Assembly (NCBI GenBank): GCA_964528765.1
Contig: CAZGVA010000047.1
Coordinates: 1 to 6,470 of the forward strand
From: JABICX01 sp964528765
GTDB taxonomy: Archaea > Nanobdellota > Nanobdellia > UBA10117 > JABICX01
DNA length: 6,470 bases
Direction of reading: 5' to 3'
Position 1 is the first letter of the stretch. Each line of letters opens with the position of its first letter. The notes below the pieces were generated by a model. That model worked only from the letters and a program-made list of their open reading frames with translations, was not told where the DNA came from and ran no database searches. The position numbers were made by a program, and so were the translations under genes. This document shows, one piece after another, positions 1 through 5,168 of the stretch.

Positions 1-450
1 TTCTGCTTCTTTACAAAGCATTGCTAAATGATCATATAAATTATGCCGACCTTTTAATGCACCACTAAAATCTGTTGGTTGCATAGGTTCAATTCCTTGT
101 TTGAATAATAGTTCTAATTCTTTTAATATATCTGAATTGGATAATTTTGTCAGTCTTTCATCACGTTCCCGCGCAATAATTTGAACACGATTTCTAACTC
201 TTGCCAAAACTTCGCTTGGAGATATTGCCATATATTTAATTGGTTTTTCCGGCTTTACAATTACAAAACCTTTTCTTTCAAGATTTTCTAGAACATCATA
301 AGTTCGTGATCGTGGGACATCTGCAATATCACTTAACTCACCAGCAGTTGATATACCACGGGATAAAAGCGCAGTCCATAATTTAACCTCATATAGATTA
401 AGGTTAAATGCTCTCCTCAATTTACTTAGGAACTCTTCGTTTACTATCAT
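1..450 (-). CDS. TrmB-family winged-helix transcriptional regulator, C-terminus cut off by window edge
   Basis: Seen: an open frame of 150 codons runs from an ATG at 450-448 to the first base of the window without a stop, so only the N-terminal part is present. Residues about 17-75 match the TrmB-type winged helix, with the pattern LYEVKLWTALL, then TAGELSDIADVPRSRTYDVL (recognition helix), then a wing ending KPIKYMAISPSE. Residues about 80-125 are charged and helical, as expected for the linker that dimerises in this family. Known: TrmB proteins are archaeal repressors or activators, often of sugar uptake and metabolism, with a C-terminal ligand domain in the longer members; full proteins are commonly about 250-350 residues. 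The start is fixed by GGTGA five bases upstream. Inferred: a DNA-binding regulator; its ligand and targets cannot be read because the C-terminal half is missing. It lies on the same strand as the small winged-helix gene and the ligase, but after a 207-base gap, so it is probably transcribed separately. Confidence 0.85.
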   Translation of the reverse strand, partial: MIVNEEFLSKLRRAFNLNLYEVKLWTALLSRGISTAGELSDIADVPRSRTYDVLENLERKGFVIVKPEKPIKYMAISPSEVLARVRNRVQIIARERDERLTKLSNSDILKELELLFKQGIEPMQPTDFSGALKGRHNLYDHLAMLCKEAE

Positions 451-455
451 ATTCT

Positions 456-460
456 TCACC
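456..460 (-). promoter_or_regulatory. Shine-Dalgarno site of the TrmB-like gene
   Basis: On the minus strand GGTGA lies five bases before the ATG at 450. It matches part of the complement of the archaeal 16S 3' end (AUCACCUCC). It supports this ATG as the start and implies a transcript with a leader. Confidence 0.65.
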
Positions 461-493
461 ACAGAGTGTAAGTTATTTGTTGTACTTACTACT

Positions 494-510
494 CAATATA
501 TGTTACTTTG
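494..510 (-). promoter_or_regulatory. Probable TATA box and BRE of the TrmB-like gene
   Basis: The minus strand reads CAAAGTAACATATATTG, a purine-rich BRE-like stretch followed by an AT-rich TATA-like core centred near 499. With the usual archaeal spacing of about 25 bases, transcription would begin near 474. That gives a leader of about 23 bases that includes the GGTGA site. A second candidate core, CGTTAAATAAG, lies at 515-525, so the exact box is uncertain. Confidence 0.4.
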
Positions 511-620
511 ATTCTTATTTAACGATTTGTTTAGTGTTTACGACAATTGCCAATTTCACGTGGAATAGCAAAACATCTATTGTGTTTATCGTTTATTATT
601 AACTACTCAATTGCAGTATA

Positions 621-636
621 ATTTATAAAGGTTTCT
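621..636 (-). promoter_or_regulatory. Promoter-like BRE and TATA element with no gene at the predicted start
   Basis: The minus strand reads AGAAACCTTTATAAAT, which fits an archaeal BRE (GAAAC) followed by a good TATA core centred at 625. The predicted start of transcription is near 599. No start codon or Shine-Dalgarno site follows closely: the first ATG on that strand opens only six codons. Within 451-657 the only other signals seen are the TrmB-like promoter and ribosome site. It could drive the TrmB-like gene through a leader of about 150 bases, or a small RNA. It could also be chance in AT-rich DNA. Confidence 0.35.
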
Positions 637-657
637 ATATTGTTTTTTATTTAATAA

Positions 658-1152
658 TTAAATTAAATCCATTTCTTTCATTTTTTCAAAATGACTATTT
701 GATATACTCATAATTTTTATGTTACTACCTGTTTCGCGGTTGACTTCTTTTGTTAGAGAAATATCATCAATTTCCGCGTCAGATATTAAAAAAATCTTAT
801 TTTTATCCTTTTTTTGAGTATGAATCTCTACGTTTGAGCCAATAATATCTTCAGATTTAGCTTTAATTAATGCTAAAATATCTATTTTCTGATTAAATAG
901 TTCTGCAAATTGTTTGTAGGATTTACTTGATTTTTGAATTTGAAAGAATTTGATGCGTCCACGGTGTACTTTTTTGACAAAATTAACTTTTTCTAAAGAT
1001 TTCACTATCCGAAAAGTTGTAGATACAGTTACATTTGCTTTTTCAGATAATTCTCTAATTGAAAAAAATTCAGTATCATGTGTGAGTAGAGCTTTAATTG
1101 TTTTAATTATCTTTGTATCAAATACTTCTGACAAAAGGCTTTGGTCAATCAT
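658..1152 (-). CDS. Small archaeal winged-helix DNA-binding protein, target unknown
   Basis: Seen: 164 residues. Residues about 10-75 form a winged helix: VFDTKIIKTIKALL (helix 1), FFSIRELSEKANV (helix 2), TVSTTFRIVKSLEKVNFVKKV (recognition helix and into the wing), then RGRIKFFQI (wing). The remaining 90 residues start with a helical stretch and continue into an alternating hydrophobic and charged region (IFLISDAEIDDISLTKEV) that I do not recognise. There is no signal peptide or membrane segment. The frame is open back to a TTG at 1176, but I prefer the ATG at 1152: a BRE and TATA-like element is centred 26 bases upstream, which would make the transcript leaderless, and no Shine-Dalgarno site precedes either codon. 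Known: archaea have many short winged-helix proteins of this kind, mostly uncharacterised. Inferred: a transcription factor, possibly autoregulatory. It sits downstream of the ligase on the same strand, but 170 bases away and with its own promoter, so co-regulation is not shown. Confidence 0.72.
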   Translation of the reverse strand: MIDQSLLSEVFDTKIIKTIKALLTHDTEFFSIRELSEKANVTVSTTFRIVKSLEKVNFVKKVHRGRIKFFQIQKSSKSYKQFAELFNQKIDILALIKAKSEDIIGSNVEIHTQKKDKNKIFLISDAEIDDISLTKEVNRETGSNIKIMSISNSHFEKMKEMDLI

Positions 1153-1174
1153 AAAATATAATAAGATATCAAAC

Positions 1175-1189
1175 AATTTAAGCGTTTCG
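1175..1189 (-). promoter_or_regulatory. BRE and TATA box for a leaderless start of the small winged-helix gene
   Basis: The minus strand reads CGAAACG then CTTAAATT; the TATA-like core is centred at 1178.5, which is 26.5 bases from the A of the ATG at 1152. The GAAAC in front of the core is shared with the element at 621-636. The spacing supports transcription starting at or next to the start codon and argues against the upstream TTG, which overlaps the TATA-like core. Confidence 0.5.
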
Positions 1190-1287
1190 GATTAAAAACT
1201 GTGTTTAGATAATACAACCAATAAGATTTTTTTGAAACAATTATGTACATTATTAAATCACTTGTTGCTAATATGAAACAATTAATC

Positions 1288-1303
1288 TAAAAAGAAAACA
1301 AGT
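1288..1303 (-). terminator. T-rich terminator tract after the ligase gene
   Basis: About 20 bases past the ligase stop the minus strand reads ACTTGTTTTCTTTTTA. Archaeal termination commonly uses T-rich tracts on the coding strand without a strong hairpin, so this is a likely end of the ligase transcript. The rest of 1153-1322 holds the winged-helix promoter and short repeats, with no ORF of note. Confidence 0.4.
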
Positions 1304-1322
1304 GTTCGATTAAAATATTTGA

Positions 1323-3008
1323 TTAATTTCTTCCTCGCTGTCCTGCGAATAAATATCTAACTTTGTCAATAGTATTTGCACTATTGGCTGCCCGATCAGT
1401 TCTTAGATGTATTAATCTCGGGAAACGCAAAGCAAAACCTGAAGAGTATTTTGAGGATTGTTGAATTTCTTCGTATGCAACTTCAACAACAAGTTTTGGA
1501 ATTATTTTTACTTCTTTTCCTTGTTCAGATATAATTAATGGCTTTATGAGTTTAGTTAGTTCATCAAAACTTGTTCCCATTTCTTCTTTTTCTTTGATTC
1601 CAGTACCCATTTTACCCATTTCCAGAAATTCACCTTTAGAATTTTTGCATGCCAGAATAAAACTAGATAACCAACGACTTCTTTTACCCGTTCCCCATTC
1701 AGCACCAACAATAACTAAATCCAAGGGTTCCATAATTGGTTTAACTTTAACACCATACCCAACTCTTGAGCCGGGTTTATATTCAGCGTCAAGATTTTTT
1801 GCCATAATTCCTTCATTTCCTTTGGCTAAAGATTCTTTATAGAATTTTTGAGCTTCTTTTTCTGAAGAAGTTATTATTTGTTTTGCTAAATAAAGGTGGT
1901 CTTTTGCAGGTTTTACTGTCTTTTCTAGTTCAGCACGTCTTAATTTAAATGGTTCATGCAGCATATCTTTGTTATTTAGATAAATTGTGTCAAAAATATT
2001 AACAATCACGGGTATTTTTTTAGCAATTTCATTTATATTATATTTGCGCCGAATTCTTTGAGAAATATGTTGGAAAGATAACCATTTTCCGGTTTTTTTG
2101 TCAATACCAATTATTTCTGAATCTAAAATAAAATTATCTGCTTCGATATATGTTTTAATATATTCAATTACATCTGGAAATTGATTAGTTACGTCTTCTT
2201 GCTGTCTAGTAAATAACCATATTTTGTTACCTTTTCTATGAATTTGGCAGAAAAATCCATCATATTTATAGTCAAATGCAGCAGGTTTTCCAACACGTTC
2301 AAACGCATTTTCCAAATTTTTAGCTTTTTGATAAAGCATAACTTTAATGGGATTTCCAATTGTTATTTTTGCTTTTGCAAGCTTACTCTCACCTTTTTTA
2401 GCCATTTGCGCAACTTCACTAAAATCCGTAGTAAGATTATATGCTCTCTGAACTGCTTCTTTGCTTACATTAAAAGCTTGAGCAATCGAATCTCGCATAA
2501 TTCCGTCACCAATACCTACGCGCAGGTCACCTAAACAAGTACGGATAATATATTTAGCAGAACTTCCCTCAGATGAAGAAAGTAGTTCTTTTATCAGTGA
2601 TATTTTTTTATCAACAGTACCTGAACCTTCTAATTCAGCTAATTTCTGTAAATTTCTTAAAACATCAGATGTGTTGATTGATTTTGAAAATAATGTACAT
2701 TGTTTTTTGTTTTGTATTAGTTGCGATGCACTTTCACCTAAATCTCCTGTTTTTTTCCATAATTGATTAACTTTATCTATACTTGTACCGCTCGCAGAGG
2801 ACATAGCTTTTATTACTAATTGTGTTCCAAGACCCAGCACTCTTGAGTCATATTCAGGGAATGCTTTACCTTGTAAAAGTAATATTACTTCATCTAATTC
2901 AGATGGTTTGATTTTCTTTAAAAAATCAGATAATATTTGTGTTTTTTCTAATGTTTTAGATGTACTTTCAATTTCTTGATATTTATCAACAATTTGTGAA
3001 TATCTCAT
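1323..3008 (-). CDS. lig: ATP-dependent DNA ligase, archaeal replicative type
   Basis: Seals nicks between Okazaki fragments and in repair by forming an enzyme-AMP intermediate. Seen: 561 residues, normal for archaeal LigI. Residues about 1-215 are the helical DNA-binding domain. Within it Q103-C-T-L-F107 sits exactly where the Pyrococcus enzyme carries its short PCNA-contact motif. The nucleotidyltransferase core carries motif I K248-Y-D-G with the adenylated lysine, R268 and EDVTNQFPD after it, D296 and E298 in FILDSEIIG, FD at 339-340, EGIMAK at 399-404, and K421/K423 of motif V. The OB domain follows, with GAEWGTGKRSRWLSS and the C-terminal RFPRLIHLRTDRAA. Motif V reads GYGVKVKP, where many relatives have a tryptophan, but both lysines are kept. 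The ATG at 3008 is preceded by a TATA-like box at leaderless distance and a weak AGGAT. It is transcribed divergently from the nitroreductase gene. Inference: an intact, functional replicative ligase. Confidence 0.97.
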   Translation of the reverse strand: MRYSQIVDKYQEIESTSKTLEKTQILSDFLKKIKPSELDEVILLLQGKAFPEYDSRVLGLGTQLVIKAMSSASGTSIDKVNQLWKKTGDLGESASQLIQNKKQCTLFSKSINTSDVLRNLQKLAELEGSGTVDKKISLIKELLSSSEGSSAKYIIRTCLGDLRVGIGDGIMRDSIAQAFNVSKEAVQRAYNLTTDFSEVAQMAKKGESKLAKAKITIGNPIKVMLYQKAKNLENAFERVGKPAAFDYKYDGFFCQIHRKGNKIWLFTRQQEDVTNQFPDVIEYIKTYIEADNFILDSEIIGIDKKTGKWLSFQHISQRIRRKYNINEIAKKIPVIVNIFDTIYLNNKDMLHEPFKLRRAELEKTVKPAKDHLYLAKQIITSSEKEAQKFYKESLAKGNEGIMAKNLDAEYKPGSRVGYGVKVKPIMEPLDLVIVGAEWGTGKRSRWLSSFILACKNSKGEFLEMGKMGTGIKEKEEMGTSFDELTKLIKPLIISEQGKEVKIIPKLVVEVAYEEIQQSSKYSSGFALRFPRLIHLRTDRAANSANTIDKVRYLFAGQRGRN

Positions 3009-3028
3009 AATATCCTAATAAGAATGAC

Positions 3029-3036
3029 TATTAAAA
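3029..3036 (-). promoter_or_regulatory. Probable TATA box of the ligase gene
   Basis: The minus strand reads TTTTAATA, centred 24.5 bases from the ligase ATG, with an A-rich stretch (CAAAATTC) just upstream that could serve as BRE. The spacing predicts a leaderless or nearly leaderless mRNA. A weak AGGAT lies six to ten bases before the ATG, so a very short leader is also possible. Confidence 0.4.
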
Positions 3037-3054
3037 GAATTTTGATGAGTAAGA

Positions 3055-3062
3055 TATTTATA
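3055..3062 (+). promoter_or_regulatory. Probable TATA box of the nitroreductase gene
   Basis: TATTTATA is centred 24.5 bases before the second of two consecutive ATG codons (3083) and 21.5 before the first (3080). No Shine-Dalgarno site is present. The spacing suggests a leaderless mRNA and slightly favours the second ATG. With the ligase box it forms a compact divergent promoter region. Confidence 0.42.
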
Positions 3063-3079
3063 GTCTTAATTACAATTAA

Positions 3080-3754
3080 ATGATGAGTTTCCTTAAGCTT
3101 GCGATATCTCGAAGATCTGCACGTAGTTTTAAACTTCGTAATATTCCTGAACAAGATATTTATTATTTATTAGATGCAGCTAGATGGGCACCATCGGCAA
3201 ATAATTTGCAGAATTGGCGATTTATTGTTGTTCGAGAAATGGCGCACAAAAAAAGATTAGTTTCAGCAGCATACGATCAAGTTTGGTTAAAACAAGCACC
3301 GTTATTGATAGTAGTTTGTTCTTTAACTAAGAAAATTGAAAGACAATTTCCAAAAACAGGTAAGAAACTAGCTATGCAAAGTACTTCTGCAGCAATTCAA
3401 AATGTCCTTCTTGCAGCTGAAGACAAACGATTAGCAGCTTGTTGGGTAGCGATTTCTTCTGAAAAGAAAATTAGAACTATTTTTGAAATACCTGAAGATG
3501 TTGAAGTACATGGTATTATTGCAATAGGTTACCCATTAAAAAGAGAGATTGCACCACCGCGTATTAATCTTTCAGATCTTGTTTTCTTTGAAGAATGGGA
3601 CTCACAGGAAGTTGATTACGCTAAAGATTTAATTGGACCAACATCGCAACCACTTTTAGAAAATAAACACGTTAAAAACTTGCGAGAAAAGGCAGATAAT
3701 TTTAAAGCAAAAGCAAATGATGTGCGTAAAAAGCTTCAAATAAAAAAGAAATAA
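3080..3754 (+). CDS. Nitroreductase-family FMN-dependent oxidoreductase with a lysine-rich C-terminal tail
   Basis: Seen: 224 residues from the first of two adjacent ATGs (223 from the second, which fits the TATA spacing better). Residues about 7-170 match the nitroreductase fold: RRSARSF (11-17) for the FMN phosphate, then WAPSANNLQNWRF (36-48), the helix ASTSAAIQNVLLAAE-like (about 100-114), and HGIIAIGYP (144-152). The region from about 172 onward is a polar extension, with residues about 190-224 rich in lysine and alanine and probably helical or coiled. Many members end near the point where this tail begins. Known: the family are flavoproteins that reduce nitro compounds, quinones or other acceptors with NAD(P)H, and includes members with quite different reactions, so the substrate cannot be assigned. 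No signal peptide or membrane segment is present; it should be cytosolic. It stands alone, divergent from the ligase and convergent with ftsZ. Confidence 0.88.
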   Translation: MMSFLKLAISRRSARSFKLRNIPEQDIYYLLDAARWAPSANNLQNWRFIVVREMAHKKRLVSAAYDQVWLKQAPLLIVVCSLTKKIERQFPKTGKKLAMQSTSAAIQNVLLAAEDKRLAACWVAISSEKKIRTIFEIPEDVEVHGIIAIGYPLKREIAPPRINLSDLVFFEEWDSQEVDYAKDLIGPTSQPLLENKHVKNLREKADNFKAKANDVRKKLQIKKK

Positions 3755-3756
3755 TA

Positions 3757-3764
3757 TTTTTTTT
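3757..3764 (+). terminator. T8 tract after the nitroreductase gene
   Basis: Eight consecutive T bases begin two bases after the TAA stop at 3752-3754. A T-tract on the coding strand is the usual archaeal termination signal, so the nitroreductase transcript probably ends here, before the hairpin and the small ORF further downstream. Confidence 0.5.
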
Positions 3765-3778
3765 AAAAGTTAATAAAA

Positions 3779-3823
3779 AGTATGCCTAAAAGGCATACTC
3801 CCAAAACGGAAATTTTTTTGGAG
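3779..3823 (-). terminator. Tandem hairpins and T-tract after ftsZ
   Basis: Read on the minus strand after the ftsZ stop, CTCCAAAA (3823-3816) can pair with TTTTGGGAG (3806-3798) with one bulged G. It is followed by a perfect 8-bp stem, AGTATGCC and GGCATACT (3799-3792 and 3786-3779), with a five-base loop. TTTTTATTAA comes directly after. The second hairpin with its T-tract looks like an intrinsic terminator for ftsZ. The two hairpins share the bases AG at 3799-3798, so full pairing of both is mutually limited. Confidence 0.6.
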
Positions 3824-3831
3824 GTGCTTAA

Positions 3832-3933
3832 GTGATATATTATAGTACCACATTAGCAAGTATGAACTCTATTTTAGAGTATCAATTCCAAGTTCGGAAT
3901 TTATTTCAACCGTTTCTCTTCGTATTCTATTAA
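3832..3933 (+). CDS. Possible 33-residue small protein antisense to the ftsZ 3' end
   Basis: Seen: a GTG at 3832 preceded by GGAGGTG (3820-3826) at five-base spacing, the longest Shine-Dalgarno match I found in the window. The frame runs 33 codons to a TAA at 3931-3933; the last 21 or so codons lie antisense to the end of ftsZ. The peptide starts MIYYSTTLASMNS and ends in a hydrophobic, aromatic-rich stretch, LFQPFLFVFY, which could touch a membrane. No family is recognised. Against it: no clear promoter of its own, a T8 tract separates it from the nitroreductase gene, and GGAGGTG can be explained as one arm of the ftsZ terminator hairpin. Treat it as a candidate only. Confidence 0.2.
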   Translation: MIYYSTTLASMNSILEYQFQVRNLFQPFLFVFY

Positions 3934-4945
3934 GATCCGATTTACCTAACACGAATGGTGATTTCACACCAGTTATAATTGTCATAACTCTTAATTTGCC
4001 TTTCATTTCATCTTCAATTCTAGCGCCCCACATAATGTTTGCATCAGCATCAAGACTATCTGTTACTAACTTTCCAATTCTTTCAGCTTCATCAAGTAAC
4101 ATATCAGGTCCACCTGTAATATGTATTAATGCTCCACCTGCGCCAGTATAATCTACATCTAATAATGGATTTGAAAGTGCTCGTTTAACTGCTTCATCAA
4201 CTCTTTTATCTGAATCAGATTCACCGATTCCGATAACAGATACGCCACCATCAGACATTATGTTTTTAACATCTGCAAAATCCATATTAATTAAACTTGG
4301 AACGGCTATTATTTCAACAATACCTTTTATCATTGTAGAGATTAATTCGTTTGCAACCGCAAAGGCTTGCTGTATTGGTAAATTACCTGCAATTGTTGCT
4401 AATCGATTATTATCAATTACAATAACTGTGTCGCAAACTTGTCTTAATTGTTTAAGACCCCATTCTGCTTTATCAATTCGAGCTTTTTCAATTGTAAATG
4501 GCATTGTTACAACACCAATTACGATTGCACCCATTTCTTTTGCTGCTTGAGCAATTACTGGAGCTGAACCTGTTCCAGTTCCGCCACCCATGCCCGAAGC
4601 AATGAATATCATATCAGACCCACGAATACTTTCTTTTATTTCATGTATTTGTTCACGAGCAGATTCCATACCTCTTTCAGGTATTCCACCTGTTCCTAAT
4701 CCGCGAGTTAAATCTCGCCCAATTAAAATCTTTTTATCAGATTCTCGAAAATCTAAATGTTGTTTATCTGTGTTGCAAGAGATAATCTCTGCACCAGATA
4801 CGCCTTTTTTGTAAAGCCAGTCAACCATGTTGTTACCTGCTCCACCTGCGCCAACGACTTTTATAGTGGCTTGTCCTACTAATCCTTCATAATTAGTCTT
4901 AATTCCTTCAGAAGCTTTTAATGCGTTTTGTACTACAAATTCCAT
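3869..4945 (-). CDS. ftsZ: Cell division protein FtsZ, archaeal type
   Basis: Tubulin-like GTPase that polymerises at midcell and organises the division ring. Seen: 358 residues from the ATG at 4945. The N-terminal extension of about 25 residues is followed by the nucleotide-binding VGAGGAGNN (31-39), the CNTDKQHL loop (57-64), the tubulin signature GGGTGTGSAP (120-129), and the T7 loop N220-x-D222-F-A-D225, whose acidic residues complete the GTPase site of the next subunit. The C-terminal domain has the expected NIMWGARIEDE (about 303-313). The last residues, ELGIDTLK, differ from the bacterial C-terminal peptide that binds FtsA and ZipA, so the partner is probably archaeal, such as SepF. 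A GTG at 4954 would add three residues, but it lies inside the ribosome site GGGGGGTG (4959-4952), which points to the ATG. It is divergent from gatD and convergent with the nitroreductase. All catalytic residues are present, so it should be active. Confidence 0.97.
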   Translation of the reverse strand: MEFVVQNALKASEGIKTNYEGLVGQATIKVVGAGGAGNNMVDWLYKKGVSGAEIISCNTDKQHLDFRESDKKILIGRDLTRGLGTGGIPERGMESAREQIHEIKESIRGSDMIFIASGMGGGTGTGSAPVIAQAAKEMGAIVIGVVTMPFTIEKARIDKAEWGLKQLRQVCDTVIVIDNNRLATIAGNLPIQQAFAVANELISTMIKGIVEIIAVPSLINMDFADVKNIMSDGGVSVIGIGESDSDKRVDEAVKRALSNPLLDVDYTGAGGALIHITGGPDMLLDEAERIGKLVTDSLDADANIMWGARIEDEMKGKLRVMTIITGVKSPFVLGKSDLNRIRRETVEINSELGIDTLK

Positions 4946-4951
4946 GTTTTG

Positions 4952-4959
4952 CACCCCCC
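4952..4959 (-). promoter_or_regulatory. Strong Shine-Dalgarno site of ftsZ that sets the start codon
   Basis: The minus strand reads GGGGGGTG, six bases before the ATG at 4945. GGTG pairs with the archaeal 16S 3' end. The alternative GTG start at 4954 overlaps this site, so initiation there is unlikely. If the TATA core lies in the palindrome at 4974-4994, the mRNA would begin at or near the first G of this site, giving a leader of only about 14 bases. Confidence 0.7.
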
Positions 4960-4973
4960 AATTGGTGAAAATT

Positions 4974-4994
4974 TTGCTTAAATAATTTAAGCAA
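4974..4994. promoter_or_regulatory. Perfect palindrome overlapping the probable ftsZ promoter
   Basis: TTGCTTAAAT, one central base (4984), and the exact reverse complement ATTTAAGCAA form a 21-base perfect dyad with ten-base arms. It contains TTAAATTATTTAA, a good TATA-like core on both strands. Its centre is 39 bases upstream of the ftsZ ATG, which predicts an mRNA start near 4959. It could be a repressor operator that overlaps the TATA box, or a symmetric TATA region firing in both directions. The rest of 4995-5139 holds another small dyad, a hairpin and AT-rich DNA. Confidence 0.5.
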
Positions 4995-5035
4995 CCTGTC
5001 TAAGTTATGGAACACTTGTTTAAAATAATTTTATA

Positions 5036-5049
5036 TGTTTAAATAAACA
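5036..5049. repeat. Short dyad in the ftsZ-gatD gap
   Basis: TGTTTA, two A bases, and TAAACA form a 14-base dyad with six-base arms. It may be an additional regulator site for ftsZ or gatD, but dyads of this size are frequent in AT-rich DNA. Confidence 0.25.
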
Positions 5050-5052
5050 AAG

Positions 5053-5075
5053 AAAAAGTTCCTATGGACTTTTTT
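5053..5075 (+). terminator. Hairpin with T-tract in the ftsZ-gatD gap
   Basis: AAAAAGT, a bulged T, and CC (5053-5062) can pair with GGACTTTTT (5066-5074) around a TAT loop, and the plus strand runs into six T bases. The shape is that of an intrinsic terminator on the plus strand, although no annotated gene ends there. On the minus strand the same bases also form a hairpin with a T-run (ACTTTTT) in the arm. Confidence 0.3.
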
Positions 5076-5139
5076 CAGCAATATATAACTTGGGAGCAAT
5101 TTATTTTCAAATTAATGATTCGCCACATATTACACTAAA

Positions 5140-5147
5140 TTTAAATA
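5140..5147 (+). promoter_or_regulatory. TATA box of a leaderless gatD transcript
   Basis: TTTAAATA is centred 25.5 bases before the A of the gatD ATG and is preceded by CACTAAA, which may act as BRE. No Shine-Dalgarno site occurs in front of the ATG. The spacing is typical of archaeal leaderless transcripts and supports the start at 5169. Confidence 0.6.
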
Positions 5148-5168
5148 TATCTAAGTATATACTAATAT

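Noticed and set aside
408..602. 64-codon plus-strand frame, hydrophobic, overlapping the start of the TrmB-like gene
   Set aside because: No ribosome site or fitting promoter, AT-driven composition (Leu, Ser, Tyr, Ile), and it covers the regulator's promoter and ribosome site.
1174..1176. TTG as start of the winged-helix gene, adding eight residues
   Set aside because: It overlaps the TATA-like core and lacks a ribosome site; the ATG at 1152 fits a leaderless start.
950..1195. 81-codon plus-strand frame opposite the winged-helix gene
   Set aside because: Antisense shadow of a gene with a recognisable domain; it has no initiation signal and no family resemblance.
1546..2534. Two 98-codon plus-strand frames opposite the ligase
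   Set aside because: Antisense shadows of a highly conserved gene; no start signals.
3045..3083. 12-codon frame (MSKIFIVLITIK) whose TGA overlaps the nitroreductase ATG as ATGA
   Set aside because: The probable TATA box lies inside it and no ribosome site precedes it, so it is unlikely to be transcribed or translated.
3043..3088. TGATGAGT repeated at 3043-3050 and 3081-3088, resembling C boxes of a C/D guide RNA
   Set aside because: No CTGA D box is found at suitable spacing, and the second copy is the nitroreductase start region.
4260..4814. Plus-strand frames of 96 and 74 codons opposite ftsZ
   Set aside because: Antisense shadows of conserved ftsZ codons without ribosome sites.
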